From the NCBI RefSeq assembly GCF_900155395.1, contig NZ_LT699728.1, forward strand, positions 310,001 through 374,000: DNA of 64,000 bases, read 5' to 3'. Below are positions 16,834 through 27,397 of the stretch, in pieces. The stretch comes from Merdibacter massiliensis. GTDB taxonomy: Bacteria; Bacillota_I; Bacilli_A; Erysipelotrichales; Erysipelotrichaceae. Position 1 is the stretch's first letter. Each line of letters opens with the position of its first letter. The notes below the pieces were generated by a model. It did no database searches, was not told the DNA's origin, and worked only from the letters and a program-made list of their open reading frames with translations. The position numbers and the translations under genes were made by a program.

Positions 16834-17882
16834 GATCTTTCAACAAGATCGATCACGACATATTCACTGCTTCCTTGTGTGCGTAGCGGAAATCCCCAAC
16901 CGGCAGCACCGGATGAATTGATAGCCGTCATCATCCCGATCTGCTCCTGGCCAGCATTCAATTCATTGATAGAAAACCATTCATATAGATAATACAACGG
17001 AAAGATCTGTCCCGCATGTGTATGGCCGGAAAGATGTAAATCAGCTGATTGCTGAGAACAGACTTTCAGATCTTTTGGCTGATGATCCAATACGATCGTA
17101 TAGAAATCGTCATGAGTCAAAGGAATCGTTTGCCTTCTTGTTGGATCACTGAGTTCTTTTCTCCCAAAAATCAATATTTCCTGGTTGAACAAAACTGCAT
17201 CATCTTCTAACACTTGAATGCCGGAAGATCGAATGCAGTTTTTAAATTGTGTCTTTGACATCTGCTGCTGCCAGCCGTATTTTCCTTGGTCATGATTTCC
17301 AAACACATAATAAACCGGAATAGTTTCGCTTAACTTTCCCAAAATGGAAAAGACTTCCTCTATTTCACTCACCGTAGTATATTCATCAATGATATCGCCG
17401 CCCAAAAACAGCATATCTGCCGGCTCCTTTTCTAGTCTAGAGGTCAATTGCTTTAGATCGCTCGCCTGCATTGTCGTAGGGTAATGCAGATCGGATAAAA
17501 ATAAAAATCGATAATTTTTCGTCAGCTCTTTCTTTGTCTCTACAAGATACGAAGTTCGCTGGATATGCAGCATATTATAAGATCCATATCCAATCCAAGC
17601 AAAGGTCAAGAGCAGGGAAATAGAAATCAGCACAACATTTCTTTTCTGAAAAGAATGGTTTCGCTTACGAAATAATGAAATACCTTTTATACATAATGAA
17701 AAAAAGATAAAATGCAGTTCAAATATGAAACACAGACTGTGCACGTCCAATGCGGGAAAAGCAAATACCATTGCCAGCAAAGCCCTTATCCATCGATACT
17801 TATGATCGATCATATAAAAATACTGATAAAAAAAGAACGTAAAGAAACAGTAACAGATGATAGAAAGAATGAAGGTCAACAT
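16830..17882 (-). CDS. Membrane-anchored metallophosphoesterase
   Basis: The 350-aa protein has three hydrophobic N-terminal segments (about 1 to 20, 30 to 65 and 82 to 104), then a calcineurin-type phosphoesterase domain with all metal motifs: SDLHY, GGDIID, GNHD and GHTHAGQ. It resembles the YkuE/YaeI group, some of which act on lipid pyrophosphates at the membrane. Substrate is unknown. It shares the TTAA at 16830-16833 with the convergent exporter gene and has no terminator between them. Confidence 0.9.
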   Translation of the reverse strand: MLTFILSIICYCFFTFFFYQYFYMIDHKYRWIRALLAMVFAFPALDVHSLCFIFELHFIFFSLCIKGISLFRKRNHSFQKRNVVLISISLLLTFAWIGYGSYNMLHIQRTSYLVETKKELTKNYRFLFLSDLHYPTTMQASDLKQLTSRLEKEPADMLFLGGDIIDEYTTVSEIEEVFSILGKLSETIPVYYVFGNHDQGKYGWQQQMSKTQFKNCIRSSGIQVLEDDAVLFNQEILIFGRKELSDPTRRQTIPLTHDDFYTIVLDHQPKDLKVCSQQSADLHLSGHTHAGQIFPLYYLYEWFSINELNAGQEQIGMMTAINSSGAAGWGFPLRTQGSSEYVVIDLVERS

Positions 17883-17967
17883 CCTATCCCTCCTTCACTC
17901 TTTATCATAAAGATGAAAAATGAATAAAATCAGGTATCGTTTTAAAACAAAATCAAAACAAATTCTT

Positions 17968-17994
17968 AAAAAAGGCACTTAGACAGCGCCTTTT
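17968..17994 (-). terminator. Terminator of the two-component operon
   Basis: On the minus strand AAAAGGC pairs with GCCTTTT around a 12-nt loop, with a T run after it, just beyond the sensor kinase stop. Confidence 0.75.
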
Positions 17995-17998
17995 CATT

Positions 17999-20065
17999 CT
18001 ATTCATCAACATCTGTTTCCTGCATCGGAAAAGCAATGACCACTTTAAATAAATCACAGTCAATCGACAAATCAAAGGTTCCGTTCTGTGCTTCCGTAAA
18101 GCTGCGGGCAATGGCAAGCCCCAGACCGCTGCCTTGTTTCGAACGCGACTTGTCCCCGCGAACAAAACGTTCCATAATTTCTTCGCTTGTGAAGTTCATT
18201 GGTTCTTCTGAGATGTTGCTGATATCGATCATCACGGTTTCTCCCACTTGTTCTATGTTGATATATGCCCGGCTGTTCGGCATGGCATATTTACTGATAT
18301 TCGATAATAAATTTTCGAAGATGCGATACGTTTTGTTGCTGTCGAGGAATAACTCCATTTTTTTCTTTGCGTAACGACGGATGATCGTGAGTTGTTTCTC
18401 TTTCCACAATTCTTCACTTTGCAGATAGACTTGTTCCACCAGATCCACAATATTGAGACGAGTTCGTTCCAACTGGATATTGCCGCTGTCCACTTTGCTG
18501 ATTTCCAGCAGATCATCAATCAGATTCTTTAAACGATCAGCATATTTCTGTACTTTATCTAAATACTCATGACGCTTCTCTTCGCTTAATGTATCGTCTG
18601 CCAATACCACGATATAATTTTTGATGCAGGTAAGCGGTGTTTTCAAATCATGCGAGACGTTGGAAATCAATTCGGTCTTCATTTTCTCTGATTTTACTTT
18701 CTCTTGTACAGCTACCGCAAAATCCGCATTTAACTTTTCCAATTCCTCTATACCGGAAGTAAAGATCCCATAATCTGTTTCTCTGACGAAGTCTTCTGAA
18801 ACGATACCGCGCATGGCTGTTAATAATTTTTGATAATCCTTTTGGATATGTTTCATGTGCCGATCCAGATACAGCAATAACCAGACTGCATAGCATAGGG
18901 CTGCAATCCACATCAGATAAAAATTAAATAAACCAATCAATACCATGACAAAGAAATTGATCATGATCAATTTCAACAAATGACGCGTCATATCTGAATG
19001 AAGATCTATCTGGAAAATACTATTCCATTGTTTCTTGATAAAACGACAAATGCTTCCAAACAGCGAATGCTCTTTTATAAAACGAAATGGTCCATATAAT
19101 AAAATGTATTTGATTTCAAATATAGCCAATGATAAAAATATATAAGTAGACAGCCAGATGATAAAATTGAAAATATATAAGATCACATCTTCATTTTGGA
19201 TTCCATATTCATTCAGGATCGCATGAAACTGTCCATTGATCGTATACCCGCTGCAAAGAAGCGACATGACAAATCCCAATGATACCAGACTGCTTAAGAT
19301 CACTAAATTGATCTCAAAGCTCCAATTCTTGATCGTTTGAAAAGGGGCAACCTCACTCACGATCCGAATCGGATAGAAAAGAAAGAATATACACAGCAAT
19401 AAAACCGCTATACAAAAACTGACACCGCTGAATGCATTGTAATTCTGCCAGGAATTGACATATCCGGAAACGCCTTCATAAGAGGTCACTGCCGGCGATA
19501 ACATGAATTGAACATCCATGTTTTTAGGCAGTTGTATTTGTATATCCGAATACAGATAGGAAGGAAGCGATGGAAGGATCCTGTTGAATTCAATAGATGA
19601 AAAAAAATCATCTTGGAAATCGCCGTCGATCGTACAGTTTCCCTTTTCATCAAAACGGATATGTACATAAAAAGCAGAAGCATCTTTATCGATCTCTGCA
19701 TTTGCAGGAATATTGGTTATGCTGGAGGCATCTTCCAGATTTTCAGCAACATAAAAAAAATCACTGTCATTGTTGAAAAAAGATTCCACCTGTGTACTTG
19801 TAGATGCAAAGTCTTGCTGCACATCCTCTCTTGTATTTGCATCCAAAGTATCTGAAAAAGTGATTGTTTCATACGATGGATCTATTTTTTTTGCTAAATC
19901 AAAAGTAAATACTTGAAATTCTTCCTGATAGATATGCTGTATGGCATCTACCTGCTTTGTCATGCTCGCTTTTGCATTATCATATAGAGTGATCGTGACT
20001 GCCCCCATTGTCAATAATACCGCAGCATAAATCATGATAAATAAGACTTTTCCTTTATTCTTCAT
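17999..20065 (-). CDS. Sensor histidine kinase with multi-helix membrane part
   Basis: The 688-aa protein has one N-terminal helix (about 7 to 28), an outside domain of roughly 180 residues, several membrane helices (about 215 to 405), and a cytoplasmic kinase. The phospho-acceptor is His472 in NVSHDLKTPLT; the ATPase has the N box (FENLLSNISKYA) and the G box (GSGLGLAIARSF). The start at 20065 is set by AGGAGA; it lies 10 nt behind the response regulator stop, so the two are cotranscribed. The outside domain has no recognised ligand motif. Membrane-heavy kinases of this kind often answer cell-envelope stress or peptides. Confidence 0.92.
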   Translation of the reverse strand: MKNKGKVLFIMIYAAVLLTMGAVTITLYDNAKASMTKQVDAIQHIYQEEFQVFTFDLAKKIDPSYETITFSDTLDANTREDVQQDFASTSTQVESFFNNDSDFFYVAENLEDASSITNIPANAEIDKDASAFYVHIRFDEKGNCTIDGDFQDDFFSSIEFNRILPSLPSYLYSDIQIQLPKNMDVQFMLSPAVTSYEGVSGYVNSWQNYNAFSGVSFCIAVLLLCIFFLFYPIRIVSEVAPFQTIKNWSFEINLVILSSLVSLGFVMSLLCSGYTINGQFHAILNEYGIQNEDVILYIFNFIIWLSTYIFLSLAIFEIKYILLYGPFRFIKEHSLFGSICRFIKKQWNSIFQIDLHSDMTRHLLKLIMINFFVMVLIGLFNFYLMWIAALCYAVWLLLYLDRHMKHIQKDYQKLLTAMRGIVSEDFVRETDYGIFTSGIEELEKLNADFAVAVQEKVKSEKMKTELISNVSHDLKTPLTCIKNYIVVLADDTLSEEKRHEYLDKVQKYADRLKNLIDDLLEISKVDSGNIQLERTRLNIVDLVEQVYLQSEELWKEKQLTIIRRYAKKKMELFLDSNKTYRIFENLLSNISKYAMPNSRAYINIEQVGETVMIDISNISEEPMNFTSEEIMERFVRGDKSRSKQGSGLGLAIARSFTEAQNGTFDLSIDCDLFKVVIAFPMQETDVDE

Positions 20066-20075
20066 GCGCTTTCTC

Positions 20076-20780
20076 CTACATCTTTTCCATCTTATAACCA
20101 ATGCCCCATACAACCTTGATATATTTTGGATTGCGAGGATCTGCTTCTATTTTCTTGCGCAGCTTTCGTATGTGGACCATGATCGTTTCTGTATTGACTG
20201 CATCTTCTCCCCAAACATGTTCATATATCTGATCCGATGAGAAGATCCTTCCCGGCTGTTTCATCAGGAGTTCCAAGATCTGATATTCTTTTGCTGTCAA
20301 ATGGATCCGTTCTCCGCGTATGACTGCCTCTTTTGCATTTTGATCCAACGCCAGATCCCCCACACGCAAGAATGGTTCATCTTGCTCTTCTTGTCCTCTC
20401 TTCAGATTTAAAATCTGCGTATACCGGCGAATGTTCGAATTCACTCTTGCAATCAGTTCCAACGGTTCAAAGGGCTTTGTGACATAATCATCCGCACCGA
20501 TATTCAATCCCGTGATCTTATCGATATCCTCTGATTTCGCACTTAAAAAAATGACTGGTATGTCATAATGCTGCCGCAATTTCATGACCATGGTAATGCC
20601 GTCCATCACCGGCATCATGACATCGACAATAGCTAATTGGATAGATTCCTTCTTTAATATCTCTAATCCTTCCAAGCCGTCGGATGCCAAAGAAACTACA
20701 TATCCTTGATTTTCTAAAAAGATCTTTACAGTTTCTTGAATTCCCTCTTCATCTTCTACTACTAAAATATGATACTTCAT
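20076..20780 (-). CDS. OmpR-family response regulator
   Basis: The 234-aa regulator has a receiver domain (1 to about 120) with acidic pocket VVEDEE, phospho-acceptor Asp53 in VDVMMP, and the conserved Lys102 in TKPFEP, followed by a winged-helix DNA-binding domain (about 135 to 232, TIMVHIRKLRKKIE). It is first in the operon with the sensor kinase downstream. Target genes are not evident; the TVP38-type gene lies immediately upstream on the same strand and could be part of the same unit. Confidence 0.94.
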   Translation of the reverse strand: MKYHILVVEDEEGIQETVKIFLENQGYVVSLASDGLEGLEILKKESIQLAIVDVMMPVMDGITMVMKLRQHYDIPVIFLSAKSEDIDKITGLNIGADDYVTKPFEPLELIARVNSNIRRYTQILNLKRGQEEQDEPFLRVGDLALDQNAKEAVIRGERIHLTAKEYQILELLMKQPGRIFSSDQIYEHVWGEDAVNTETIMVHIRKLRKKIEADPRNPKYIKVVWGIGYKMEKM

Positions 20781-20826
20781 CCTTCTATCCTCACTTTTAT
20801 TCTATTATTATACTTTTACAATGCGA

Positions 20827-21423
20827 TCAGAGCAAACGGCTCATAAACAATAAGACTTCCTTCATGGCAAACGAGTATAAAAGCAAGCCAAAAGGTTTGC
20901 ATACAATGTTGATCAGCAGAAAACGCCGGGTGCGCATATTGGTCAAACCGCAGATCATGCATAAGATATCATCGGGCATGCCCGGCAACAAAATGGCAAA
21001 TGCAAAGAAAAGATCAAATTTCTTTCCTTTCTCTAACCATCCTATATACTTGTCATATGTTTTTTGCTCCATTACTTTCAACATAAACGTTTTACCATAA
21101 CGTTTGACCAGTGTAAATGCAATATATGAACCGATCAATAGACCAATGTAATTATAGATAAATCCATAAAACGGACCAAATACGATGACGCCGATCGCAC
21201 TGGATACACCGCCTGGAATAATGGGAATGATCGTCTGTATGATCTGAACCGCAAGAAAAGCAACTGGTGCAATGGCACCCATTTGCCTTAATCTTTCTTC
21301 TAAACGATCCGGACCAACAAAAAAATCCTGCCATCCCAGATAAAAGATAAATAAACAGATAGCTATCGTCCCAAGAATGCTCAGATATTTTATTGTCTTG
21401 ACCCAGTCAATTTTCTCGATCAT
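20827..21423 (-). CDS. TVP38/TMEM64 (DedA-like) membrane protein
   Basis: The 198-aa polytopic protein shows the VTT-domain core: VQIIQTIIPIIPGGVSSAIG, then FGPFYGFIYNYIG and the GMPDDILCMICGLT loop. This family is related to lipid scramblases and DedA proteins that move lipid carriers across membranes; the exact role here is unknown. GAGGTGAGG precedes the ATG. It ends 47 nt before the response regulator gene, on the same strand, with no terminator seen between them. Confidence 0.85.
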   Translation of the reverse strand: MIEKIDWVKTIKYLSILGTIAICLFIFYLGWQDFFVGPDRLEERLRQMGAIAPVAFLAVQIIQTIIPIIPGGVSSAIGVIVFGPFYGFIYNYIGLLIGSYIAFTLVKRYGKTFMLKVMEQKTYDKYIGWLEKGKKFDLFFAFAILLPGMPDDILCMICGLTNMRTRRFLLINIVCKPFGLLLYSFAMKEVLLFMSRLL

Positions 21424-21567
21424 ATCCTCACCTCGTTTTTATTGTAGGATACAATTAAAAATGAAATACGTTGAAAATTCTAAACAATTTCTTAACTGTC
21501 TCTATCTGTTTGCAGATCGACACATATTGAAATAATGCTGTACAGCGAACTAACAACAGCAATCTTA

Positions 21568-21605
21568 CATTATTGGTACATTATTCTCATTGTATCCCAA
21601 TAATG
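21568..21605 (+). other. Hairpin in the 5' region of the M6 protease gene
   Basis: CATTATTGG and CCAATAATG face each other across 20 nt, with TAC/GTA extending the stem, about 70 nt upstream of the protease start. No T run follows, so it may be a transcript-stabilising or operator element. Confidence 0.4.
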
Positions 21606-21674
21606 GGCATGATATGATTTTACTAACTAGCATGCAACCTGCTATTTTTTTAGAATATCAAAGGAGAACGACGA

Positions 21675-24600
21675 ATGAAAAAGACCAAAACGATATTTCT
21701 GACTATTCTGACATTCTTGTTTTGCATGTCGCCGATCGGCTATATACACGCTGCTGACAATGCAAGCAACCTTGCCGGCAAAAATGACAATATTGCCAAT
21801 ATCGTGTTGTTTGCTATTTTCAAGATGAAGAAGAGAAAGGATTTTTTAACGACACCAGTAAAAAAGATCCTGCTATGACAAATGCGCAAAAGATCATCGA
21901 CTATTATGATGGTACATCCAAAAGATCTTTGACAAATTATGTTTCTGCCGTTTCTTATGGTCAATTATCTGTGCATAACATTTTCCCGCAGTATAATGCT
22001 GCTGAAAAGAAAGTCAATGCAATGGAACTGCCTTTTCACAAAGAAACCGCCCAAAAAAAAGATATCGATTATGAGATCTTAAAATACATCGGCACGCAAA
22101 ATGTCACTGCCTCCGGTCAAATGATCGATTATGATCAAGATGGAATGGTGGACAATGTGACCGTGATCTTATTGGGAAATGGCGCAAACAATGTAAGCAC
22201 GCTTCCAACTCTTTATCCGCACATGTCTACCTTTAATGGAAAAGAACAGATCGATAACAAAAAAATTCATTCCTATAACATGTTGAGCACAGAACGTATC
22301 GGATCCGATGAAACTGGTGTGATCTGCCATGAGTTCTTACATACCCTTGGTTATCCTGATCTTTATACAACAGACAGCTCTTTGCCAGTCAATAACTGGG
22401 ATATCATGGCATATTCCTCAAAATATGTATCTGCCCCGCTTTCCTATTTAAAGATGGCCATTAGCGGCTGGATAAACATGCCGACTTTGACTGCCAGCCA
22501 ACAACAAGTATCCTTGCAGCGTTCTTTTGAAAATGGCGGTACACAAGCCGTGGTATTGAAATCTCCAAACAATCCGGATGAAGTATTTGTAGTTGAGCGC
22601 AGAGAAAAAGGAAATCCGGCAGATCCAGATTCTTTAGATGCAGCAATTGGCGGCAGCGGCATCATCGTATATCGTATCAATACCACTGTACCAAATTTCA
22701 GCAATTACTTTGGAAAACAAGGTGTGTATGTCTTCCGCCCGCAATTTGGACAAAATGGACATAATCCAAGCAGTGCAAGAGGTACATTAAACAATGCATT
22801 CTTGTCTCAAGAAGCAGGAAGAACACAAATGGGTTCTCCAGATATGGATCAAGGAATCAATGACGGTGCCATCACATTTGCCGACGGCAGCAATTCCGGC
22901 ATCATCATCTCTAATGTTTCCAGTGCGAAAGGCGATACGATGACGTTTGATGTCAGCATTCCAGAAGCATCTCAAAATGATGTCTGGAAAGACACAGAGA
23001 TCACAAACAGCACTAACAGCTCTTTGATCGAAATGAACGGGGAACTGATGGCGCTGGGATATAAAAAGAATACCGTGACCCTGTTTCAGTATGATTCTGA
23101 GCAGTGGAAAGAAAAGAAAAATTTCCAGTTTGCTGATCAAATCGTTGATCTGAAACCATTTGTGATCGACCAGAAACTTGGATTTGCATATAAAGATGAA
23201 AACAGTTTTCTGCATATCATCCTCTGGGATGGAAATAGTCTAAAGGAATTGAATGGACCTCGTGATATCCAAGAAGTATCCAGTTTTGATGTACAAACAG
23301 ATGCAAATGGAAATCTGGCGCATCTTGTTTACATTCAGGGAAATACAGATGCTTTCTATCGCACTTTTACTGCATCCGATTTAGGGAAAGAAATAAACTA
23401 TCATTCCAGCTTCTGCGGCGATGCAAAGATCGTTTTCAATGGGGGAACGACTTTTATCGGTGTACGAGATGCAAATGAAAAAGATCAAATTGTATTATAT
23501 GTAGTCAGCGCTGACCATCGATCAGTGAAAGAGATCCCTTCTCCCGGCAAAGCTCGTTCCTTTGACCTGATTTCTTATCAAGGAAATTTATACAGTGCAA
23601 TGGACACCTCTTCTGCTCTTGTTGTCAAACGATTTGACAAAACGAAATGGAATGAGCAGGCAACTTTAAATACTGCCAGTCTGCAGCCAAAACTGACGAT
23701 TGCCAAAGACACACTGTGTGTGTTGACAAACTTGAGTTCCAATAATGGAAAAGAAGGTCTGTATGTATATGCACTCACCAAAAACGGTTTGGAACAGGAA
23801 GGTGCACAAGTACATCGTTCAGGCAGCAATCATGCCGTCACCAGTTTTCATGATCAGCTGTTTGTAACGTATACAAACGAACAAAAAGCTTATATTCAAA
23901 CCAAATCTGTACAAAATGACCTTTTATCCTTAGAAATCACTCCGCCGGCAAAAAACACATGTTTCGTAAATGAAAAGCCAGATTTTACAGGTCTGCAGGT
24001 TTTTGCAAACTATGAAAAAAACAAACGAGAACTGCTGCCGCAGGAATACCAGATCTCAACATTGGATACTTCTACTGCCGGCATCAAAACAGTAACGATT
24101 TCATTTAATGGACTGTCTTCGTCTTTCCAATACACAGTAAAAGAGAAACCAGTGCTTGCTCCCACAACCATCGATAAGATTTCCATTATGAATATCCAGA
24201 TACCTGCCGGCGGACAAAAGCCAGTCAAAGAACTGCAGGTTAATGAAGAAGGTATCCAAAAAGCAGAGATTCGCTGGAATCCAGAGTTGAAAGAAGGTAC
24301 TTTTGATTTTGGAAAACGATACCAGGCCGTCATCACATTCACAGCAAAAGATGGTTATGCCTTCTCTCCTGCTGTAAATGCCTTTGTGAAAGATGCGAAA
24401 CACACAGACGTACAATGGATCAACGATCACTCGATCCGTATTACTGCACATTATGAAGCAACAATAATTCCTTCACTCACTGCGGACAAGACAATTGCAT
24501 TACAGGTAGGCGAACATAAAAAAGTACAGATCCATGACGAAACAAACAGCGGATTGACATGGACAAACGATGCACCAAGCATCATCTCCATTGATCAAGA

Positions 24601-24895
24601 AGGCCATGTACATGGCTTACAAGCTGGAAATGCAACAATTAAAGTAAAGAATGCCTATGGAAAAGAAGCAACCATTTTGGTTCAAGTGACCCATCCAAAA
24701 CAAGAAGATGGAAATACGACAAATCAAGGTTCAACCGATACAGCCAAAAAAGAAGAAACAGCAAACACAAACAGCCCCAACACTGTTGATACAGGAACAA
24801 CCACTAACTGGATACTTCTGTTGACAGGAACAATAGCTTCCGCTGCTTTCTTGAGCATTGCTCTTGCTGTTAAAGCAAAGAATAAACAAGTATAA
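21675..24895 (+). pseudogene. M6-family secreted metalloprotease, 1-nt frameshift near the N-terminus
   Basis: The signal peptide (MKKTKTIFLTILTFLFCMSP...) and start of the mature protein lie in one frame (21675 to about 21812). From about 21815 homology continues in another (YFQDEEEKGFF onward) to 24895. Inserting one base near 21813 restores a single reading frame. The zinc motif HEFLHTLGYPDLY is the M6 form HExxHxxGxxD. After the catalytic part come a long beta-rich region, a bacterial Ig-like (Big_2) domain and a C-terminal membrane helix with NTVDTG before it and a basic tail after it, like a degenerate sortase signal. The mature protein would act outside the cell. As written the gene is broken; a sequencing error is possible because the remaining 1000 codons are intact. 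Confidence 0.8.
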
Positions 24896-24907
24896 ATCTC
24901 ATGATAG

Positions 24908-24943
24908 ACGGGATCCTTCATTTATAGAAGGATCCCGTTTTTT
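24908..24943 (+). terminator. Strong terminator after the M6 protease
   Basis: ACGGGATCCTTC pairs with GAAGGATCCCGT (perfect 12-bp stem, TTTATA-type loop) followed by six T residues. Confidence 0.93.
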
Positions 24944-25032
24944 ATGATACAACCCTGCATTTTATCATTCATCTGCATACTTCTGTCTATAAGACAGGAT
25001 TCAAAGATGTTTTAGATCTTGCTAATGCAAGT

Positions 25033-25064
25033 AAAAAGGATATTCCTATAAAAGAAAGTATCCT
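25033..25064 (-). terminator. Terminator of the branched-chain amino acid carrier gene
   Basis: On the minus strand AGGATA pairs with TATCCT around a 20-nt loop and is followed by TTTTTA, about 20 nt after the stop codon. Confidence 0.6.
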
Positions 25065-25085
25065 ATGATTTAATAAAATATTTTT

Positions 25086-26393
25086 TCATGCCTTCTTTAA
25101 AAGTTTGTTACATCCATAGGCTACAAAAAAGGCAATTGGGACAATGATCAGCCATCCTAAACCAAGGTCATAGAAAGGCAGCAGATGAAATAGTTCTGTA
25201 AAGAATCCAAACTTTAATCCAACTGTTTCTAAAGATGATAACACACTCTCTAATAAAACAGCATAGATCACAATCGGATAAAAATATGGGTTCTTAGCGA
25301 ACCAGCGGTCACATAATCCCATTAGCATCAATACGATCGATATCGGATAGATCGCATTCAAGATTGGCAAAGAAATGCTTAAGATCGTTGTCAAACCTAA
25401 ATTGCAGATCAGAAAAGAAACAAAAGTAATGATCAATACATACTGTTTGTATTTTAATCGCGGATATCTGCGGGAAAAGAACTCCGAAATAGAAGTTATC
25501 AGACCAACACAGGTAGTTAAACAGGCAATCGTAAAGATGGCAGCTAACAAAACTGCTCCCACATCTCCAAAAACATCATGCACGATATAACGGAGGGTCC
25601 ACGCTCCATTTTCTTGAATCGGATATAAACCAGATGTGGACATTCCTAAATAAGCAAGCATGATATAAATCAAAGATAAGATGATACCGGCCACCAATGC
25701 AGCTCGCGTCGTTGTCCTTAATACTGCTTTCTTTTCTTTCATACCAAAACTTTGAATCGTTAACGAAATAACCAAGCCAAAGTTTAATGCAGCGATCGCA
25801 TCCATTGTATTATACCCTTCCAAGAAACCAACAACCATTGGATTATCTACATATTTCCCAACTGGTTCGCCTATATCAATACGGCCATTCAATAGGAAAG
25901 AGATAAACAATAAGCAGATCAAAAACAACAATGTCGGTGTTAAAAATTTTCCCATTCGATTCACTAATTTATTTGGGGTCAAAGCCAACCACATAGCAAT
26001 CAAAAAGAACACAAAAGAATACACCAACATCCAAAGGGTAAAGGACGCGTCTTTCGGCAGATAGGGGGCAATTGCCATTTCAAATGGAACCGACGCAGCA
26101 CGCGGAATTCCTAATCCCGGACCAATCGACAAGTAAATCAAAACAGTATAAATAGAAGCAAATCCAAATCCCACCTTTGATGAAAGGTTATCCAATCCTT
26201 TAAACTTTGCGACCACAATAATGCCTAATACCGGCAACAAGACTGCTGTGATCAAAAATGCAATGATGGCATAAATTGCATTCGAACCAGCATTCTGTCC
26301 TAAAAATGGCGGAAAGATCAAATTACCCGCTCCAAAAAACATAGAAAACAACATGAAACTGACCATGATCAGCTGTTTTTTTGATAATTGCAT
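25086..26393 (-). CDS. brnQ: Branched-chain amino acid:cation symporter
   Basis: The 435-aa protein has about 12 membrane helices and the LIVCS signature near the N-terminus (FSMFFGAGNLIFPPFLG). It imports leucine, isoleucine and valine with sodium or protons. The ATG at 26393 follows GAGGAG; reading further upstream would translate the T-box leader, so longer starts are wrong. The leader is a T-box with an isoleucine codon as specifier, so the gene should be made when charged tRNA-Ile runs low. Confidence 0.94.
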   Translation of the reverse strand: MQLSKKQLIMVSFMLFSMFFGAGNLIFPPFLGQNAGSNAIYAIIAFLITAVLLPVLGIIVVAKFKGLDNLSSKVGFGFASIYTVLIYLSIGPGLGIPRAASVPFEMAIAPYLPKDASFTLWMLVYSFVFFLIAMWLALTPNKLVNRMGKFLTPTLLFLICLLFISFLLNGRIDIGEPVGKYVDNPMVVGFLEGYNTMDAIAALNFGLVISLTIQSFGMKEKKAVLRTTTRAALVAGIILSLIYIMLAYLGMSTSGLYPIQENGAWTLRYIVHDVFGDVGAVLLAAIFTIACLTTCVGLITSISEFFSRRYPRLKYKQYVLIITFVSFLICNLGLTTILSISLPILNAIYPISIVLMLMGLCDRWFAKNPYFYPIVIYAVLLESVLSSLETVGLKFGFFTELFHLLPFYDLGLGWLIIVPIAFFVAYGCNKLLKKA

Positions 26394-26401
26394 ACATTTC
26401 T

Positions 26402-26640
26402 CCTCACAAAAAAAAAGATCGTCCCTGCAAGGACGATCATAAACCGCGGTACCACCTTTTTTCCAATTCTCATTGGCGCTTTTCGTATCTAACAATACGT
26501 CTCACCGATAACGTGGCTTCACTCCGTCTTCCCTACTATGTATTCAGGTCGCTTCTATGAGATGATTTCTTTAACTACCTGTATGATCACTTCCACCAGC
26601 CGTAACCTCTCTAAGATACAACAATAGTTCAATACTTGTT
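26402..26640 (-). promoter_or_regulatory. T-box leader, isoleucine specifier
   Basis: On the minus strand the leader has the T-box sequence AGGTGGTACCGCGG (26444-26457), followed by a terminator hairpin GATCGTCC/GGGACGATC with nine T residues (to 26408). Upstream are Stem I elements, AGAGAG and GGTGGAAG, and the specifier loop GAAATCA, in which ATC (26564-26566) is the tRNA-reading codon for isoleucine. Uncharged tRNA-Ile would stabilise the antiterminator and switch on brnQ. The 5' edge is approximate. Confidence 0.93.
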
Positions 26641-26716
26641 CTCAATTATAGAATTATATCTTCTTTTCCATTATATGGAATTACTACAAATTATACAACT
26701 AACATTATTGTAACTT

Positions 26717-27397
26717 TTAAACTAATTCAGTATTTATTTCATCTAAAATAGCTAATGATGCGCTTACTCCGATCCTGCTGGCACCTGCATCAAGCATTGC
26801 CTTGCAAGTAGCCCAATCACGGATACCTCCAGATGCCTTAACCTTGACCTGGCCATCCGCTTCTTCTACCATGCGTTTTACATTTTCTACTGTGGCTCCT
26901 TCTGTACCAAATCCAGTACTCGTTTTGATAAAATCCGGTTTTACTTCTTTTGCAATCTTTGTCAGCTGTGTTATCTCATCAGTGTTTAAATAACAAGTTT
27001 CAAAGATGACCTTGATGCCGGCTCCTTTTGAATGGCAAAGATCGGTCAAGCGTTCCATTTCCAATCGTATGTAGTCCCAATCATGCATTTTTACACGACC
27101 GATATGCAATACATAATCAATTTCATCAGCACCATGTGCGATTGCTTGTTCACATTCATATTGTTTTGAATCCAGATCACTGCATCCTAAGGGAAAGTCG
27201 ATCACGCTGCATACTTTTACATCGCTGTCTGCAAGCAAACGATGACACAATGCCACATAAGATGGATTTACGCATACAGAATACGTATGCACTTCTTTTG
27301 CTTCTCTGCATAAGTTTTCAATATCTTCTTCTGTCGCAAATGCCTTTAACAACGTGTGATCAAAATAACCGGCAATTACTCTTCTCTTATCTTCCAT
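26717..27397 (-). CDS. deoC: Deoxyribose-phosphate aldolase
   Basis: The 226-aa class I aldolase splits 2-deoxyribose 5-phosphate into glyceraldehyde 3-phosphate and acetaldehyde. Its Schiff-base lysine is in KASGGIRDW and the second active-site lysine in IKTSTGFG. Length is typical. It is the last gene of the ascorbate-type PTS operon and its start overlaps the transketolase C subunit by 11 nt. In this setting it may act on a pentose-related phosphate rather than only in nucleoside salvage. Confidence 0.93.
   Translation of the reverse strand: MEDKRRVIAGYFDHTLLKAFATEEDIENLCREAKEVHTYSVCVNPSYVALCHRLLADSDVKVCSVIDFPLGCSDLDSKQYECEQAIAHGADEIDYVLHIGRVKMHDWDYIRLEMERLTDLCHSKGAGIKVIFETCYLNTDEITQLTKIAKEVKPDFIKTSTGFGTEGATVENVKRMVEEADGQVKVKASGGIRDWATCKAMLDAGASRIGVSASLAILDEINTELV

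Noticed and set aside
26394-26495. A 34-residue N-terminal extension of BrnQ
   Set aside because: These codons translate the T-box terminator and antiterminator, and a good ribosome binding site precedes the later ATG.
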